Positions 1 through 7,105 of a DNA stretch of 10,650 bases are shown here, one piece after another (position 1 is the first letter of the stretch; each line of letters starts with the position of its first letter). Source of the stretch: Candidatus Methanomethylicus sp. (lineage in GTDB: Archaea; Thermoproteota; Methanomethylicia; Methanomethylicales; Methanomethylicaceae). Position numbers and translations under genes: made by a program. The stretch is taken from assembly GCA_028683025.1 (NCBI GenBank), contig JAJRAB010000040.1, forward strand, positions 1 to 10,650, in the 5' to 3' direction. A model generated the notes under the pieces. It had not been told where the DNA came from. It saw only the letters and a program-made list of their open reading frames with translations, and ran no database searches.

Positions 1-2
1 TT

Positions 3-686
3 ATTGCCGAGAAAAAGATAACCCGCGACCAACTCCATAAAGAAAAGACTGTGGCATCTGACAAGATCAAGGAACTTGTTGAGAAGAAAAGGGCAATCAT
101 AGCCAATGCCAAGGAACCCGAGGAAGATCTGGTAAGGCAGCTCAAGGAAATAACCTGGAGGTACCAGACAACAACCCTTTCCCTTGACGAGGACAGGAAG
201 GCTGTTCAGCAGATTGCCATATTAGAAAAGAAGCTTGCCTATTTCAAGAGGACCAAGGATATTAATCAGGAGATAGGTCGCCTGAGGGCTACCTTCAATG
301 ATCTCAAGGAAAAAGCCAATATTACCCACAAGGAGATTTTAACCCTTGCGGAAGAGTCCAAGAAAAACCATGAGAACCTTATCAATGCTCATGAAGAGGG
401 CTCAGGTCTGGTTGATGAGCTGAACGGTATCAGGGCTGAGATGACCTCCATATGGGAAGGCATCCAAAAGTCCAAGGTTCAACTATCCGATGCCCGTGTA
501 AAGTATGATGTAGCCAAAACGGTGGCAATTCAGCAAAAAGCCCAAAAGTTGGCAGAGCAGGCCAAGCTAATTATCAACAGACGATCCGAGCTTGCAGGTA
601 AGGCCACAGAGAAACTGAAGAAGGGCGAGCGGGTAACCTTTGAAGAATATGGAGCGTTACTGGAAGAAAGGGGCGCTCCCACCTAA
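3..686 (+). CDS. COG1340-type archaeal coiled-coil protein, 5' end outside window
   Basis: The reading frame is open to the left edge. A GTG at 51 could be read as a start, but 16 in-frame codons with no stop precede it and continue the same charged helix. Proteins of this family, as I recall, are near 300 residues, so about 227 C-terminal codons are visible here. The sequence is almost all charged, heptad-like helix, with no signal peptide or membrane segment. Features of the archaeal COG1340 family are a W-x-x-Q-T-T-x-L-S-L stretch (about residues 36-46 counted from the GTG), a HKEILTLAEESKKNHE-like region in the middle, and a C-terminal AxxLAEQAK...KLKKGERVTFEE segment. Function is unknown; a cytosolic structural or scaffolding role is only inference. 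A T8 run follows the stop and separates it from the DUF373 gene. Family assignment is firm, function is not. Confidence 0.8.
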   Translation: MAEKKITRDQLHKEKTVASDKIKELVEKKRAIIANAKEPEEDLVRQLKEITWRYQTTTLSLDEDRKAVQQIAILEKKLAYFKRTKDINQEIGRLRATFNDLKEKANITHKEILTLAEESKKNHENLINAHEEGSGLVDELNGIRAEMTSIWEGIQKSKVQLSDARVKYDVAKTVAIQQKAQKLAEQAKLIINRRSELAGKATEKLKKGERVTFEEYGALLEERGAPT

Positions 687-700
687 TATTTAAACCTACC

Positions 701-708
701 TTTTTTTT
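701..708 (+). terminator. T-run terminator after the coiled-coil gene
   Basis: Eight consecutive T residues lie 15 bases after the stop codon at 684-686, with no evident hairpin before them. This fits archaeal intrinsic termination, which relies on U-runs. A separate TATA-like element for the next gene lies immediately downstream, which supports a transcript boundary here. Confidence 0.45.
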
Positions 709-712
709 GTAG

Positions 713-724
713 AAATATATTAAA
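713..724 (+). promoter_or_regulatory. TATA-like element for the DUF373 gene
   Basis: The sequence aaatatattaaa is centred about 40 bases upstream of the ATG at 757. An archaeal start site about 25 bases downstream would fall near 743-746 and leave a leader of roughly 12 bases. Only a weak GGGA (751-754) precedes the ATG. Confidence 0.4.
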
Positions 725-756
725 CTCTTTTTATCCTATCCCTTTATAGTGGGATA

Positions 757-1851
757 ATGGGCAAGCAAGGAAGAAGGGTCCTTGTGCTTAGCGTTGACAA
801 GGACAATGATATTGGGCGCAATACGGGAGTCTCTACGCCGATTATGGGCAGGGACAAAGTAGCCTCAGTTGCCACACTCTTTGCCATTAAAAGCCCAGAA
901 GACTCGGATACCAATTCGGTCTTTGCTGCGATCAATACCTACGATTCTCTGATTGACGAGGGGTTCACCGTCGAGGTGGCTGTGATTGCTGGAACCGAAG
1001 AAGGGGGATTCAAAGCAGACCTCAAGGTTGCTTCCGAATTAGATTATATTTTGAACAACTTCAAAACCGACGGCGTAATTTTCATAAGTGATGGGGCAGC
1101 TGACGAACAAGTCATTCCGACGATTCAATCAAAGGTGCCCGTTATGTCTGTCAAGCGCGTATTCGTTCAGCAGGAGAAAACAGTCGAAGGGACCTACATC
1201 CTGCTCTACCGCTATCTGAAAAAGTTAGCTGAGCCTCAGTATTCGCCAATTGCCCTCGGTGTGCCTGGCATATTCATAATTTCCATGATTGCACTTTATT
1301 TTGCGAACCTTCTTAACTATGCCCTAATAATCCTCGGTATTCTTGTAGGTGCGGTGCTCATCCTGAAGGGGTTCAATATTGATGGCGCTGTTAAGTCGGC
1401 TTGGACCGAATCACCGATTAAGCTTATCACCTCGGTCATAGGCGCAATAATAGCCCTTGTAGCAACCTACCGGGGAATAAGCCTTGCACTGCAGGGGGCG
1501 AAGTTCCCGGATGAGCTAGCAAAGTTCACCAGCCTTGTTCTAATCAACATCAATGATCTTCTCCTGATTGGAATAGCGATCTATATCGGTGGTAGGCTGG
1601 TGGTGAAGTATTTGGAGGATTCGCCAAAGCTCTGGCATGAGCTGGTAGGCTTTGTTGCCCTCGTATTCATTCGCCAAATAATCATAGATGCTGCACCAAT
1701 AATAGCAGATCCAAACTCCAGCCTAGTTTCACTGATCTTCACTGCAGGCATGGGAGCCCTCATATGCGCGCTGCTTGTGGTGATCTTCACCCTGACGCCT
1801 AGGTTCAGGAAACGAATCCAAAATCGGGCTGCTCCCATCGGAAATGCCTAA
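757..1851 (+). CDS. DUF373 family archaeal integral membrane protein
   Basis: This 364-residue protein has the DUF373 architecture. A soluble N-terminal half (about 1-160) is followed by a membrane half with about six hydrophobic segments near 166-184, 186-204, 221-246, 261-281, 293-313 and 323-346. The N-terminus has the family's opening strand and acidic motif (VLVLSVDKDNDIG, 8-20), then SPEDSD (46-51) and FISDGAADE (109-117). These acidic clusters could bind metal or a nucleotide, but that is inference. The tail ends in a basic RFRKRIQNR stretch, as expected at a cytoplasmic membrane face. No function is established for the family, which is typical of archaea. The ATG at 757 is preferred because an upstream GTG at 749 runs straight into a stop. 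The gene converges on uppS across 14 bases, and no T-run lies between them. Confidence 0.85.
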   Translation: MGKQGRRVLVLSVDKDNDIGRNTGVSTPIMGRDKVASVATLFAIKSPEDSDTNSVFAAINTYDSLIDEGFTVEVAVIAGTEEGGFKADLKVASELDYILNNFKTDGVIFISDGAADEQVIPTIQSKVPVMSVKRVFVQQEKTVEGTYILLYRYLKKLAEPQYSPIALGVPGIFIISMIALYFANLLNYALIILGILVGAVLILKGFNIDGAVKSAWTESPIKLITSVIGAIIALVATYRGISLALQGAKFPDELAKFTSLVLININDLLLIGIAIYIGGRLVVKYLEDSPKLWHELVGFVALVFIRQIIIDAAPIIADPNSSLVSLIFTAGMGALICALLVVIFTLTPRFRKRIQNRAAPIGNA

Positions 1852-1865
1852 TACTTTGCTGTATG

Positions 1866-2669
1866 TCAAATGCCGTAGCGGCGCTGCCTCTGCTGGTAGG
1901 TCCTGAGGGCCCTCAAAAAGTCTATGCGCCTCATCTCGGGCCAGTACACATCTACAAAATAGAATTCCGAATAGGCGCTCTGCCAGAGAAGGAATCCGCT
2001 AAGCCTCTCCTCGCCCGAAGTCCTTATGATAAGATCGGGGTCCCTCTCGCCCTCGGTGTAAAGATACTTGGCGAATGTGGATTCCGTTATCTCATCAATA
2101 CCCAGCTTTCCATGGACTACTGAATCTGCAATCTTTTTTGTGGCATCAATGATCTCAGCCCTGCCACCGTAGGCTATGGCCACATTGAATTTGCTCTTCT
2201 TGTAATTTTTTGTTTTATCTACTGCCTGCAGAATGGAGGTACGTAGCGAATCTGAAAGCAGATCCAGCCTTCCTATCACCCTGACTTTTACTTCATTCTC
2301 ACTGATTTCCTTGGTCTCTAATATTTCCCTAAAGCCCTTCTCCATGAGCCTGAAAAGTTCCTTGACTTCTTCGGGAGATCGGCTCAGGTTCTCTGTGGAC
2401 AAGGCATAGACCGTCACGGTATCGATCTTGAGCTCCCAGCACCACTTTAGGACCTCCTTTAGTTTCTCGAAACCGTACTGATGCCCCGAGTTGATATCCA
2501 TGCCCATCTCCTTTGCCCAGCGCCGGTTGCCATCTAGTATCAAACCCACGTGATAGGGGACCTTTCCCCTTCGGACTTGGTTGAACAGGTTCCTTTCGTA
2601 ATATTTATAGATCCATTTGGCAAACCAGTCCCTTACTGCAGCACGCAAAGCCTGTGGCTTCAAGCCCAT
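1866..2669 (-). CDS. uppS: Cis-prenyltransferase (undecaprenyl/polyprenyl diphosphate synthase)
   Basis: The enzyme adds isopentenyl diphosphate units in cis to an allylic primer (in archaea often geranylgeranyl diphosphate). The resulting long polyprenyl diphosphate becomes the lipid carrier for glycan assembly, including protein N-glycosylation. At 267 residues it is of normal length. Visible motifs are HVGLILDGNRRWA (40-52) with catalytic D46, SGHQYG (61-66), YALSTEN (88-94), AYGGRAEI (166-173) and IRTSGEERLSGFLLWQ (215-230). R216, R222 and S224 correspond to the diphosphate-binding residues of E. coli UppS. The C-terminal QRRYG carries the RxG motif of the family. About 40 residues precede the DGN motif, as in archaeal and eukaryotic members. 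The ATG at 2669 has a GGGAG eight to nine bases upstream. The Xaa-Pro peptidase gene lies 70 bases upstream on the same strand and could be co-transcribed. Confidence 0.93.
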   Translation of the reverse strand: MGLKPQALRAAVRDWFAKWIYKYYERNLFNQVRRGKVPYHVGLILDGNRRWAKEMGMDINSGHQYGFEKLKEVLKWCWELKIDTVTVYALSTENLSRSPEEVKELFRLMEKGFREILETKEISENEVKVRVIGRLDLLSDSLRTSILQAVDKTKNYKKSKFNVAIAYGGRAEIIDATKKIADSVVHGKLGIDEITESTFAKYLYTEGERDPDLIIRTSGEERLSGFLLWQSAYSEFYFVDVYWPEMRRIDFLRALRTYQQRQRRYGI

Positions 2670-2739
2670 TCAACCAACTCCCGATATGGCACTTTCTGAA
2701 TCAAATTTGCTATATGCATTGCGCCCTTAGGTTATAAGC

Positions 2740-3819
2740 CTAAACTATTGTTATTTCCTTGTATGATTTCGTTAAATCCCTGCAACCCCTTTCCGTTATG
2801 AGCAGCATATCTTCAATCCTAACTGCTCCCAGCCCGGAGATGTATATTCCAGGTTCGTCAGTAACTATGTTGCCCTCCACAATAATATCTTGGCTCAGGG
2901 CGCTTACAAAAGGGCCTTCATGGATCGCCAGCCCGACACCGTGGCCCAATCCATGTACAAAGAATTTTGCATACCCCAGATCGCCAATTATTTTCCTGGC
3001 CACTGCATCCAGTTCCCTCCCTGAAACACCTGGCTTTGCTGCAGCAATAGCACCTTCCTGAGCAAGCCGCACTGCCGAGTAAATTTTCATAATCTCCCCC
3101 CTGGGCTTGCCAAAGAAAATTGTCCTTGTCATGTCAGAACAATAGCCATCAACGCGTACTCCACAATCAAATATTACCGCCTCACCCCCCTGGGCTCTCT
3201 TATCTCCCGGCATCCCATGGGGATAAACTGCCCTGTGCCCTGAAGCTACAATAGTGTCAAAAGAGTAGGAGGACCCTCCTTCCCTCCTTAGGAAATACTC
3301 TAGCTCGGATGCCGCCTCCAATTCGGTCATGCCCTCTTTTAGACGGCCAATTGCCTTGGCAAAGGCTCTGTCCGTTATACCCTGAGCTTTTTCTATGACC
3401 GCTACCTCTTCTGCATCCTTAACCTGCCTCATCTTTTCAACGCTGCCCTCAAGTGGCACAAGATCCATGAATTTCCCAAAACCTTTGTAGGAGTTCAGGC
3501 TCATGTATCCCTCTTCAAACCCCACTCGCTTATCGCTGCCCAGCACCTTCCTCAGCCTATCGATTGGCTTTTCGCCGACGGCCAACCTTTCCAATTCGGC
3601 GCATTTGACCTTCTCTGCAGTCTCCTCGTAATCCCTGCTCCAAACAATAAGCGAAGCCGCTCCCCCCCTTTTCAGGTAAAGCAGGGTATCGGGGCTTCCA
3701 GCTATGAACGGGGCTCCCGTCATATAGAATACATTCTCTGGGCATAAGAGAAGCGCTCCGTCAAGCCCTTTTTCAGCTAATATCTCATCAAGCCGTCTCA
3801 GGCGTTTATGAAAATCCAT
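2740..3819 (-). CDS. pepQ: M24 metallopeptidase, Xaa-Pro dipeptidase/aminopeptidase (PepQ-like)
   Basis: This 359-residue cytosolic enzyme has an N-terminal creatinase-like domain (about 1-125) and a C-terminal pita-bread domain (about 130-350), the layout of archaeal prolidases. The five metal ligands can be assigned: D218 (IFDCG), D229 (SDMTRT), H293 (HGLGHGVGL), E322 (TDEPGIY) and E336 (VRIED). Their spacing matches that of Pyrococcus prolidase. H201 (YPHG) and H300 (AIHEG) are the usual active-site histidines. The expected reaction is hydrolysis of the bond before proline in dipeptides or short peptides, with two divalent metal ions. Dipeptidase and aminopeptidase P cannot be told apart by eye, so the symbol is tentative. 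The ATG at 3819 has GAGG eight bases upstream. The gene is divergent from the DUF84 gene across 66 AT-rich bases. Confidence 0.9.
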   Translation of the reverse strand: MDFHKRLRRLDEILAEKGLDGALLLCPENVFYMTGAPFIAGSPDTLLYLKRGGAASLIVWSRDYEETAEKVKCAELERLAVGEKPIDRLRKVLGSDKRVGFEEGYMSLNSYKGFGKFMDLVPLEGSVEKMRQVKDAEEVAVIEKAQGITDRAFAKAIGRLKEGMTELEAASELEYFLRREGGSSYSFDTIVASGHRAVYPHGMPGDKRAQGGEAVIFDCGVRVDGYCSDMTRTIFFGKPRGEIMKIYSAVRLAQEGAIAAAKPGVSGRELDAVARKIIGDLGYAKFFVHGLGHGVGLAIHEGPFVSALSQDIIVEGNIVTDEPGIYISGLGAVRIEDMLLITERGCRDLTKSYKEITIV

Positions 3820-3836
3820 ATGTCGGCCTCGTTCTA

Positions 3837-3862
3837 GATATTTTTAAGTGTAATTTATTATT
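3837..3862. promoter_or_regulatory. AT-rich divergent promoter region between pepQ and the DUF84 gene
   Basis: The 66-base gap holds atatttttaagtgtaattt and further A/T sequence. On the minus strand CTTAAAAATATC, or the A/T stretch just upstream of it, could serve pepQ. On the plus strand ATTTTTAAG would place a start near 3870, just ahead of the GAGG (3872-3875) that precedes the ATG at 3886. The exact elements are not separable by eye. Confidence 0.35.
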
Positions 3863-3885
3863 GTATCTGTCTGAGGAAATGGAAG

Positions 3886-4440
3886 ATGCTCGTAGCAGTG
3901 GGAACAGCGAATCCAGTTAAGGTCAAGGCAGTGGAGAATGTTCTCTCCCAGTTCTATGATGTCGCAGTTGTAATGAAGAAAATACCATCCGGCGTGTCAT
4001 CCCAACCCATAGGGATGGAGACCACCATAAATGGCGCAATGATCAGAGCCAAAGGTGCGCTGGAGGCAACCAATGAAGCCTCTTTCGGAATTGGGATCGA
4101 GGCGGGATTGATTGCTGTGCCAGGTTCCCTTTCGGGTTATATGGATCAGCAGTTTGCCGCAATAGCAGATCGCCAGGGGCGTATTACCCTGGGGGCTGGG
4201 CCTTCCTTTGAATATCCCAAAGCAGTGGTCGCAAGGGTCTTTGAAGAAGGCATTGAGATAAACACCGCCATGGAATATGTTTCGGGAGTAGAAGCACTGG
4301 GGCACAAACAGGGTGCCATTGGCTACTTCTCAAAAAACCTCTTGGACCGCACAAGACTCACGGAGCTTGCAGTCCTGATGGCTCTGTTGCCAAGGCTTAA
4401 TGAAAGCCTCTATTTTCCATTAACCTCAGCTAAGGCTTAG
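3886..4440 (+). CDS. DUF84 family inosine/xanthosine triphosphatase
   Basis: This is a 184-residue member of the DUF84/YjjX family, which hydrolyses non-canonical purine nucleotides (ITP, XTP) to diphosphates and keeps them out of RNA and DNA. Supporting features are the N-terminal VGTANPVKVKAVE (5-17), the SGVSSQPIGMETTINGA region (35-51), GIGIEAGL (68-75), MDQQFAAI (86-93), SFEYP (107-111) and the C-terminal GAIGYFSKNLLDRTRLTE segment (143-160). Length is normal for the family. The ATG at 3886 has GAGG upstream (3872-3875). No neighbour shares the pathway, so it looks like a stand-alone housekeeping gene. Its TAG overlaps the TAA of the convergent hypE gene by three bases (4437-4440 in all). 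Confidence 0.88.
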   Translation: MLVAVGTANPVKVKAVENVLSQFYDVAVVMKKIPSGVSSQPIGMETTINGAMIRAKGALEATNEASFGIGIEAGLIAVPGSLSGYMDQQFAAIADRQGRITLGAGPSFEYPKAVVARVFEEGIEINTAMEYVSGVEALGHKQGAIGYFSKNLLDRTRLTELAVLMALLPRLNESLYFPLTSAKA

Positions 4441-5459
4441 CAGATTCTTGGAGTGGGCTCGCCCAGCGGAGGGTTTATCACCCTCTTCCCGCCCACTGAG
4501 GTTTCCATGATTACGTAACCTGGCCTATCTTCCACAACATATCCGACTATACGGGCATCTGAACCTTCTTCGGTTTTCCTTATGGCTTCAAGGACCTGAT
4601 CGGCACTTTCCTTACTGACTCCAAGCACAGCCCTCCCCTCGCATGTGAGCTCGAGCGGGTCCAGCCCAAGCATCTCGCATGCCCCCCTTACCTCCTCCCT
4701 TATGGGCATGTCCTCCTCTCTAATCCATATGCTCTTACCCGATCTCTCCGCCATCTCGTTCAGTGCCATCGAAACCCCGCCCCTGGTCGGATCCTTGGCG
4801 GCCGTGATCACGCCTGCAGCCATTGCCTCCCTCATAAGCGCCCAAAGCTGGGCCGTGTCGGATTGGATGGTTGTGCTGAACTCGGCCCCGCTCCTGAGAG
4901 ATGCTATTACTGTTCCATGATCCCCTATGGGACCTGTCACTATGATCCTGTCCTCGACTCTTAGGCCTGAATCCAATATCAGCTTCCCCCTCTCCACGCA
5001 ACCGATGCCCGTTGCAGTTATTACCATTTTATCCAGCTTGGCCTTGGGCATCACTTTAAAATCTCCGTGGATGATCGCTGCGTCGACAGATTCAGCGGCG
5101 TGGCTCATGCTTTTTACTACCTTTCTCAGATCTTCGATCAGGAAACCCTCTTCCACAACAATGGTATCTGTAAGGGCTAATGGCCTTGCCCCCATCATTG
5201 CCAGGTCGTTTATTGCCCCGCAAATTGCCAACTTCCCAATATCGCCACCTGGAAAGAATATGGGTTCCACGGTATGGGCATCGGATGAAACCACAACCTC
5301 TATCCCATTCATTGGAATAGATGCGCCATCGTCGAATTCTTCAAGACCAGCGCCACCTGACACTTTTTTCTTGGCAATGTTCTTGATTATGACCGAACGA
5401 ATCAGATCGTTCATTATAGTGCCACCAGCACCATGGCTAAGTTGAATCCTATCTACCAA
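4437..5459 (-). CDS. hypE: Hydrogenase maturation protein HypE
   Basis: HypE receives a carbamoyl group from HypF on its C-terminal cysteine and dehydrates it with ATP to a thiocyanate. This is the source of the cyanide ligands in [NiFe] hydrogenase. The 340-residue protein has the AIR-synthase/SelD-like fold. It starts with IQLSHGAGG (5-13), then has SSDAHTVEPIFFPGGDIG (58-75), AINDLAMMGARP (82-93) and GDFKVMPK (132-139). It ends in PRIC (337-340), the diagnostic carrier motif, so it is HypE rather than PurM, ThiL or SelD. The start is a TTG at 5459. An in-frame stop lies three codons upstream, and GGTGA sits about seven bases before the TTG. The hypA gene is on the same strand 0.5 kb upstream with S8e between them. 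The other hyp genes and the hydrogenase itself are not in the window. Confidence 0.95.
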   Translation of the reverse strand: MVDRIQLSHGAGGTIMNDLIRSVIIKNIAKKKVSGGAGLEEFDDGASIPMNGIEVVVSSDAHTVEPIFFPGGDIGKLAICGAINDLAMMGARPLALTDTIVVEEGFLIEDLRKVVKSMSHAAESVDAAIIHGDFKVMPKAKLDKMVITATGIGCVERGKLILDSGLRVEDRIIVTGPIGDHGTVIASLRSGAEFSTTIQSDTAQLWALMREAMAAGVITAAKDPTRGGVSMALNEMAERSGKSIWIREEDMPIREEVRGACEMLGLDPLELTCEGRAVLGVSKESADQVLEAIRKTEEGSDARIVGYVVEDRPGYVIMETSVGGKRVINPPLGEPTPRIC

Positions 5460-5515
5460 TGATTTTCACCAAATTGGAAGCTATTAGTCGATCGATGTCC
5501 AATTAATTCAAAAAA

Positions 5516-5524
5516 CTTATATTT
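5516..5524. promoter_or_regulatory. TATA-like element between hypE and rps8e
   Basis: The sequence cttatattt lies about 45 bases before the S8e ATG. A start near 5546 would leave a leader of about 15 bases that includes GAGGG (5552-5556). Read on the other strand as aaatataag it could also serve hypE with a leader near 30 bases. The two genes share this 100-base gap. Confidence 0.4.
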
Positions 5525-5562
5525 GTATTTATTTTAGGTAAGGTGCAACATGAGGGATAATG

Positions 5563-5949
5563 ATGAGCTATTATCAAGGCCGCGATAAGAAGAAGCCAAC
5601 CGGTGGGCGGATCCACAGGCTTAGGGAAAAGAAGAAATTTGAGCTCGGCTCTGCCCCTACCGAGACGTCAATGGCAGCCAAAGAAGAAATCAGAAAGGCT
5701 AGCAAGTGTTATGGCGGCAATGAAAAGGTTCGCATTGACGAAGCACTTTACATCAATCTTACTGATTTGAAGACCAACTCCACCAAGAAGACCAAAATTC
5801 TGAAGGTCAAGAATAACCCGTCAAACGTGGACTATGCGCGAAGGGGCGTTATAACCAAAGGTGCCATAGTCGAAACAGAGATGGGAGATGCCAAGATCAC
5901 CTCCAGACCCGGTCAAGATGGCTTTCTCAACGCTGTAACGATGAAGTAA
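5563..5949 (+). CDS. rps8e: Small ribosomal subunit protein S8e (eS8)
   Basis: S8e is a small-subunit ribosomal protein shared by archaea and eukaryotes and absent from bacteria. The 128-residue product begins SYYQGRDKKKPTGG and continues with HRLREKKKFELGSAP, the conserved basic N-terminus of the family. It ends with the usual strand-rich part: KILKVKNNPSNVDYARR, VITKGAIVETEMGDAKIT and SRPGQDGFLNAV. Two ATG codons are adjacent, at 5560 and 5563. The second is chosen because it gives the canonical M-x-x-x-QGR beginning and because GAGGG at 5552-5556 lies six bases from it against three from the first. The difference is one residue. A C/T-rich run ending in six Ts at 5981-5995, inside the end of convergent hypA, probably ends its transcript. 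Confidence 0.96.
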   Translation: MSYYQGRDKKKPTGGRIHRLREKKKFELGSAPTETSMAAKEEIRKASKCYGGNEKVRIDEALYINLTDLKTNSTKKTKILKVKNNPSNVDYARRGVITKGAIVETEMGDAKITSRPGQDGFLNAVTMK

Positions 5950-5986
5950 AGCCATTCAGCCTGGTGCCCCATAATGCCAGCATTTT

Positions 5987-6352
5987 CTATTTTTTAATTC
6001 CCCTAACTCTTTTTAGAACCATTTCCCTTCCCTGGTCAATCCCCACTTCACTGCTACCGCAGAGGGGGCAGGTTATGCTGTACTGTGCTATCATTTCTTT
6101 GGTTCTCAATTGGCTCCCCTTTCCGCATTTTTTGCATTTTATGACAACCTTTTTCCTTTTGATGAAAAATTTGCTTTGGGCAGCCAGTGTCCCTTCGCTG
6201 GCAATTTTCAATGAAAACCTCAATTGCCTTGGATCTATGTGGGTCAACTCCCCCACCTCGATAAAGACTTCATTGATGCGGTTTAATCCCTGCTCTTTAC
6301 CCAGCTTTTCAAGGTAATCGATAAGGTTTGTCGCAAGAGAAAGTTCATGCAT
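5987..6352 (-). CDS. hypA: Hydrogenase/urease nickel incorporation protein HypA
   Basis: HypA is a nickel metallochaperone that, with the GTPase HypB, delivers nickel to the [NiFe] hydrogenase active site. The 121-residue protein starts MHELSLA, where the N-terminal methionine, H2 and E3 form the nickel site. It has a zinc site of two CxxC motifs, C73/C76 (IKCKKCG) and C95/C98 (ITCPLCG). It ends with the family's GIDQGREMVLKRV strand. All key residues are present and length is normal. The start at 6352 is fixed by the required MHE; another ATG four bases upstream is in a different frame. A TATA-like CTTAAATTTTTTATTA (6363-6379, minus strand) lies about 25 bases upstream, so the transcript may be leaderless. 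HypA and HypE in one neighbourhood support a hydrogenase maturation role over urease. Confidence 0.94.
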   Translation of the reverse strand: MHELSLATNLIDYLEKLGKEQGLNRINEVFIEVGELTHIDPRQLRFSLKIASEGTLAAQSKFFIKRKKVVIKCKKCGKGSQLRTKEMIAQYSITCPLCGSSEVGIDQGREMVLKRVRGIKK

Positions 6353-6362
6353 CTGGAATCAT

Positions 6363-6393
6363 TTAATAAAAAATTTAAGGACCCTAATAATAA
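6363..6393. promoter_or_regulatory. Divergent AT-rich promoter region between hypA and srp19
   Basis: The 62-base gap contains a TATA-like stretch for hypA on the minus strand (6363-6379) and taataataa (6385-6393) about 25 bases before the SRP19 ATG. Neither gene has a clear Shine-Dalgarno sequence, and both spacings would give leaderless transcripts. Confidence 0.4.
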
Positions 6394-6414
6394 TTCCCTA
6401 AGTGAGTGTTCTGA

Positions 6415-6714
6415 ATGAGCAAAAAGGGTGAATCGGTTGTCATATGGCCAGTCTACATTGATTCCACAAAGACAAGAGCCATTGGCAGGATGGTGCCCAA
6501 GGGATTGGCTGTGGATTCCCCCTCAATCGATGAAATCTACGAAGCCTGTAGGGAGCTAAATTACAATCCTGTTTTAGAAATCAGCAAGAAAATGCCTGCC
6601 CAATGGTGGGAAAAGCCTGGCAGAGTTCTAGTAGCAAAGAAAGCGAAAAAGCTCGACATGCTAAAGTCTGTCTCCAAATTAATCCAAAAAAAGCGTCTCC
6701 AGCGAAAGCATTAA
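6415..6714 (+). CDS. srp19: Signal recognition particle 19 kDa protein
   Basis: SRP19 binds the tips of helices 6 and 8 of the signal recognition particle RNA and prepares it for SRP54, the targeting GTPase. The 99-residue protein has the family hallmarks: VIWPVYIDSTKTRAIGRMVP (positions 9-28), EIYEACRELNYNPVLE and the MPAQWWEKPGRVLV segment. It ends in a lysine/arginine-rich tail (KLIQKKRLQRKH), as archaeal members do. Length is normal. The ATG at 6415 is the first codon of the frame that gives the family N-terminus. There is no strong Shine-Dalgarno upstream, which fits a leaderless transcript. A T8 run directly after the TAA probably ends transcription before the gar1 gene. Neither the SRP RNA nor SRP54 is in the window. 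Confidence 0.93.
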   Translation: MSKKGESVVIWPVYIDSTKTRAIGRMVPKGLAVDSPSIDEIYEACRELNYNPVLEISKKMPAQWWEKPGRVLVAKKAKKLDMLKSVSKLIQKKRLQRKH

Positions 6715-6722
6715 TTTTTTTT
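6715..6722 (+). terminator. T-run terminator after srp19
   Basis: Eight Ts start immediately after the SRP19 stop codon. No hairpin is evident, as expected for archaeal U-run termination. The following 89 bases are AT-rich and include ttttaaaatt (6730s) and aatataat (6760s), either of which could be the TATA element of the gar1-tfb transcript. No RNA gene is recognisable there. Confidence 0.4.
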
Positions 6723-6811
6723 AATCAGCGATTTTAAAATTGAGTGATATCGCAGCAAAGAATATAATCACGGATTGCAATTAGAATTTCTGTTTCTGAA
6801 TTATTTAGGGG

Positions 6812-7105
6812 TTGATTATTGATTTGAAATATTTGGGGGTTGCACTGCATATCGGCAGAAGTGGTCTCTTGACCGTAAAGACCACCGAACCTCCAAAAAT
6901 CGGCTCCATCGCAATACTTAAGGGACGGGGGCCTATAGGAAATGTTATTGACGTCTTCGGGCCAGCTTCTTCGCCATATGCTTCGATCAAGCTTTGGCGC
7001 GGCTTTCCCAGTAAGCAGGTATCGGACGTGGATGTATTTGTCGAGGATAGGGAAGAGCGTAGATTCAGAAGAGGAAGAAAACACCATGCAAAGAGATCTT
7101 ACTGA
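6812..7105 (+). CDS. gar1: Gar1-like H/ACA RNP component
   Basis: Gar1 joins Cbf5, Nop10 and L7Ae in the H/ACA ribonucleoprotein that makes pseudouridine in rRNA at guide-selected sites; Gar1 aids substrate turnover. The product is a single small beta-barrel domain: LKYLGVALHIGRSGLLTV (5-22), PPKIGS (27-32) and GPIGNVIDVFGPASSPYASI (40-59). It then has a short basic tail (RRFRRGRKHHAKR) without the RGG repeats of eukaryotic Gar1. A stop lies just upstream in frame, so the start is TTG at 6812 or TTG at 6824. The latter gives MKYLGVALHI, which aligns better with family N-termini and lies 12 bases after AGGGG (6807-6811). The first is given as the outer bound. Its last 20 bases overlap the start of tfb, which fits the gar1-tfb pairing seen in many archaea. 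Confidence 0.88.
   Translation: MIIDLKYLGVALHIGRSGLLTVKTTEPPKIGSIAILKGRGPIGNVIDVFGPASSPYASIKLWRGFPSKQVSDVDVFVEDREERRFRRGRKHHAKRSY

Noticed and set aside
4927..5445. 172-codon open frame on the plus strand inside hypE
   Set aside because: It lies antisense to a clearly recognisable HypE with all motifs. Its translation is low-complexity Ser/Pro/Ile and matches no family.
5560..5566. ATGATGA resembling a C box of a C/D guide RNA
   Set aside because: It is the paired start codon region of S8e, and I found no matching D, C' and D' boxes at the right spacing.
6715..6811. Possible small RNA gene in the gap between srp19 and gar1
   Set aside because: The gap is AT-rich with a T-run and TATA-like elements. 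No stable hairpin, box C/D or H/ACA signature could be seen.
6942..7085. 48-residue N-terminal extension of TFB
   Set aside because: The stretch is coding for the conserved end of Gar1 in another frame. TFB proteins begin shortly before the zinc ribbon, as they do from the ATG at 7086.
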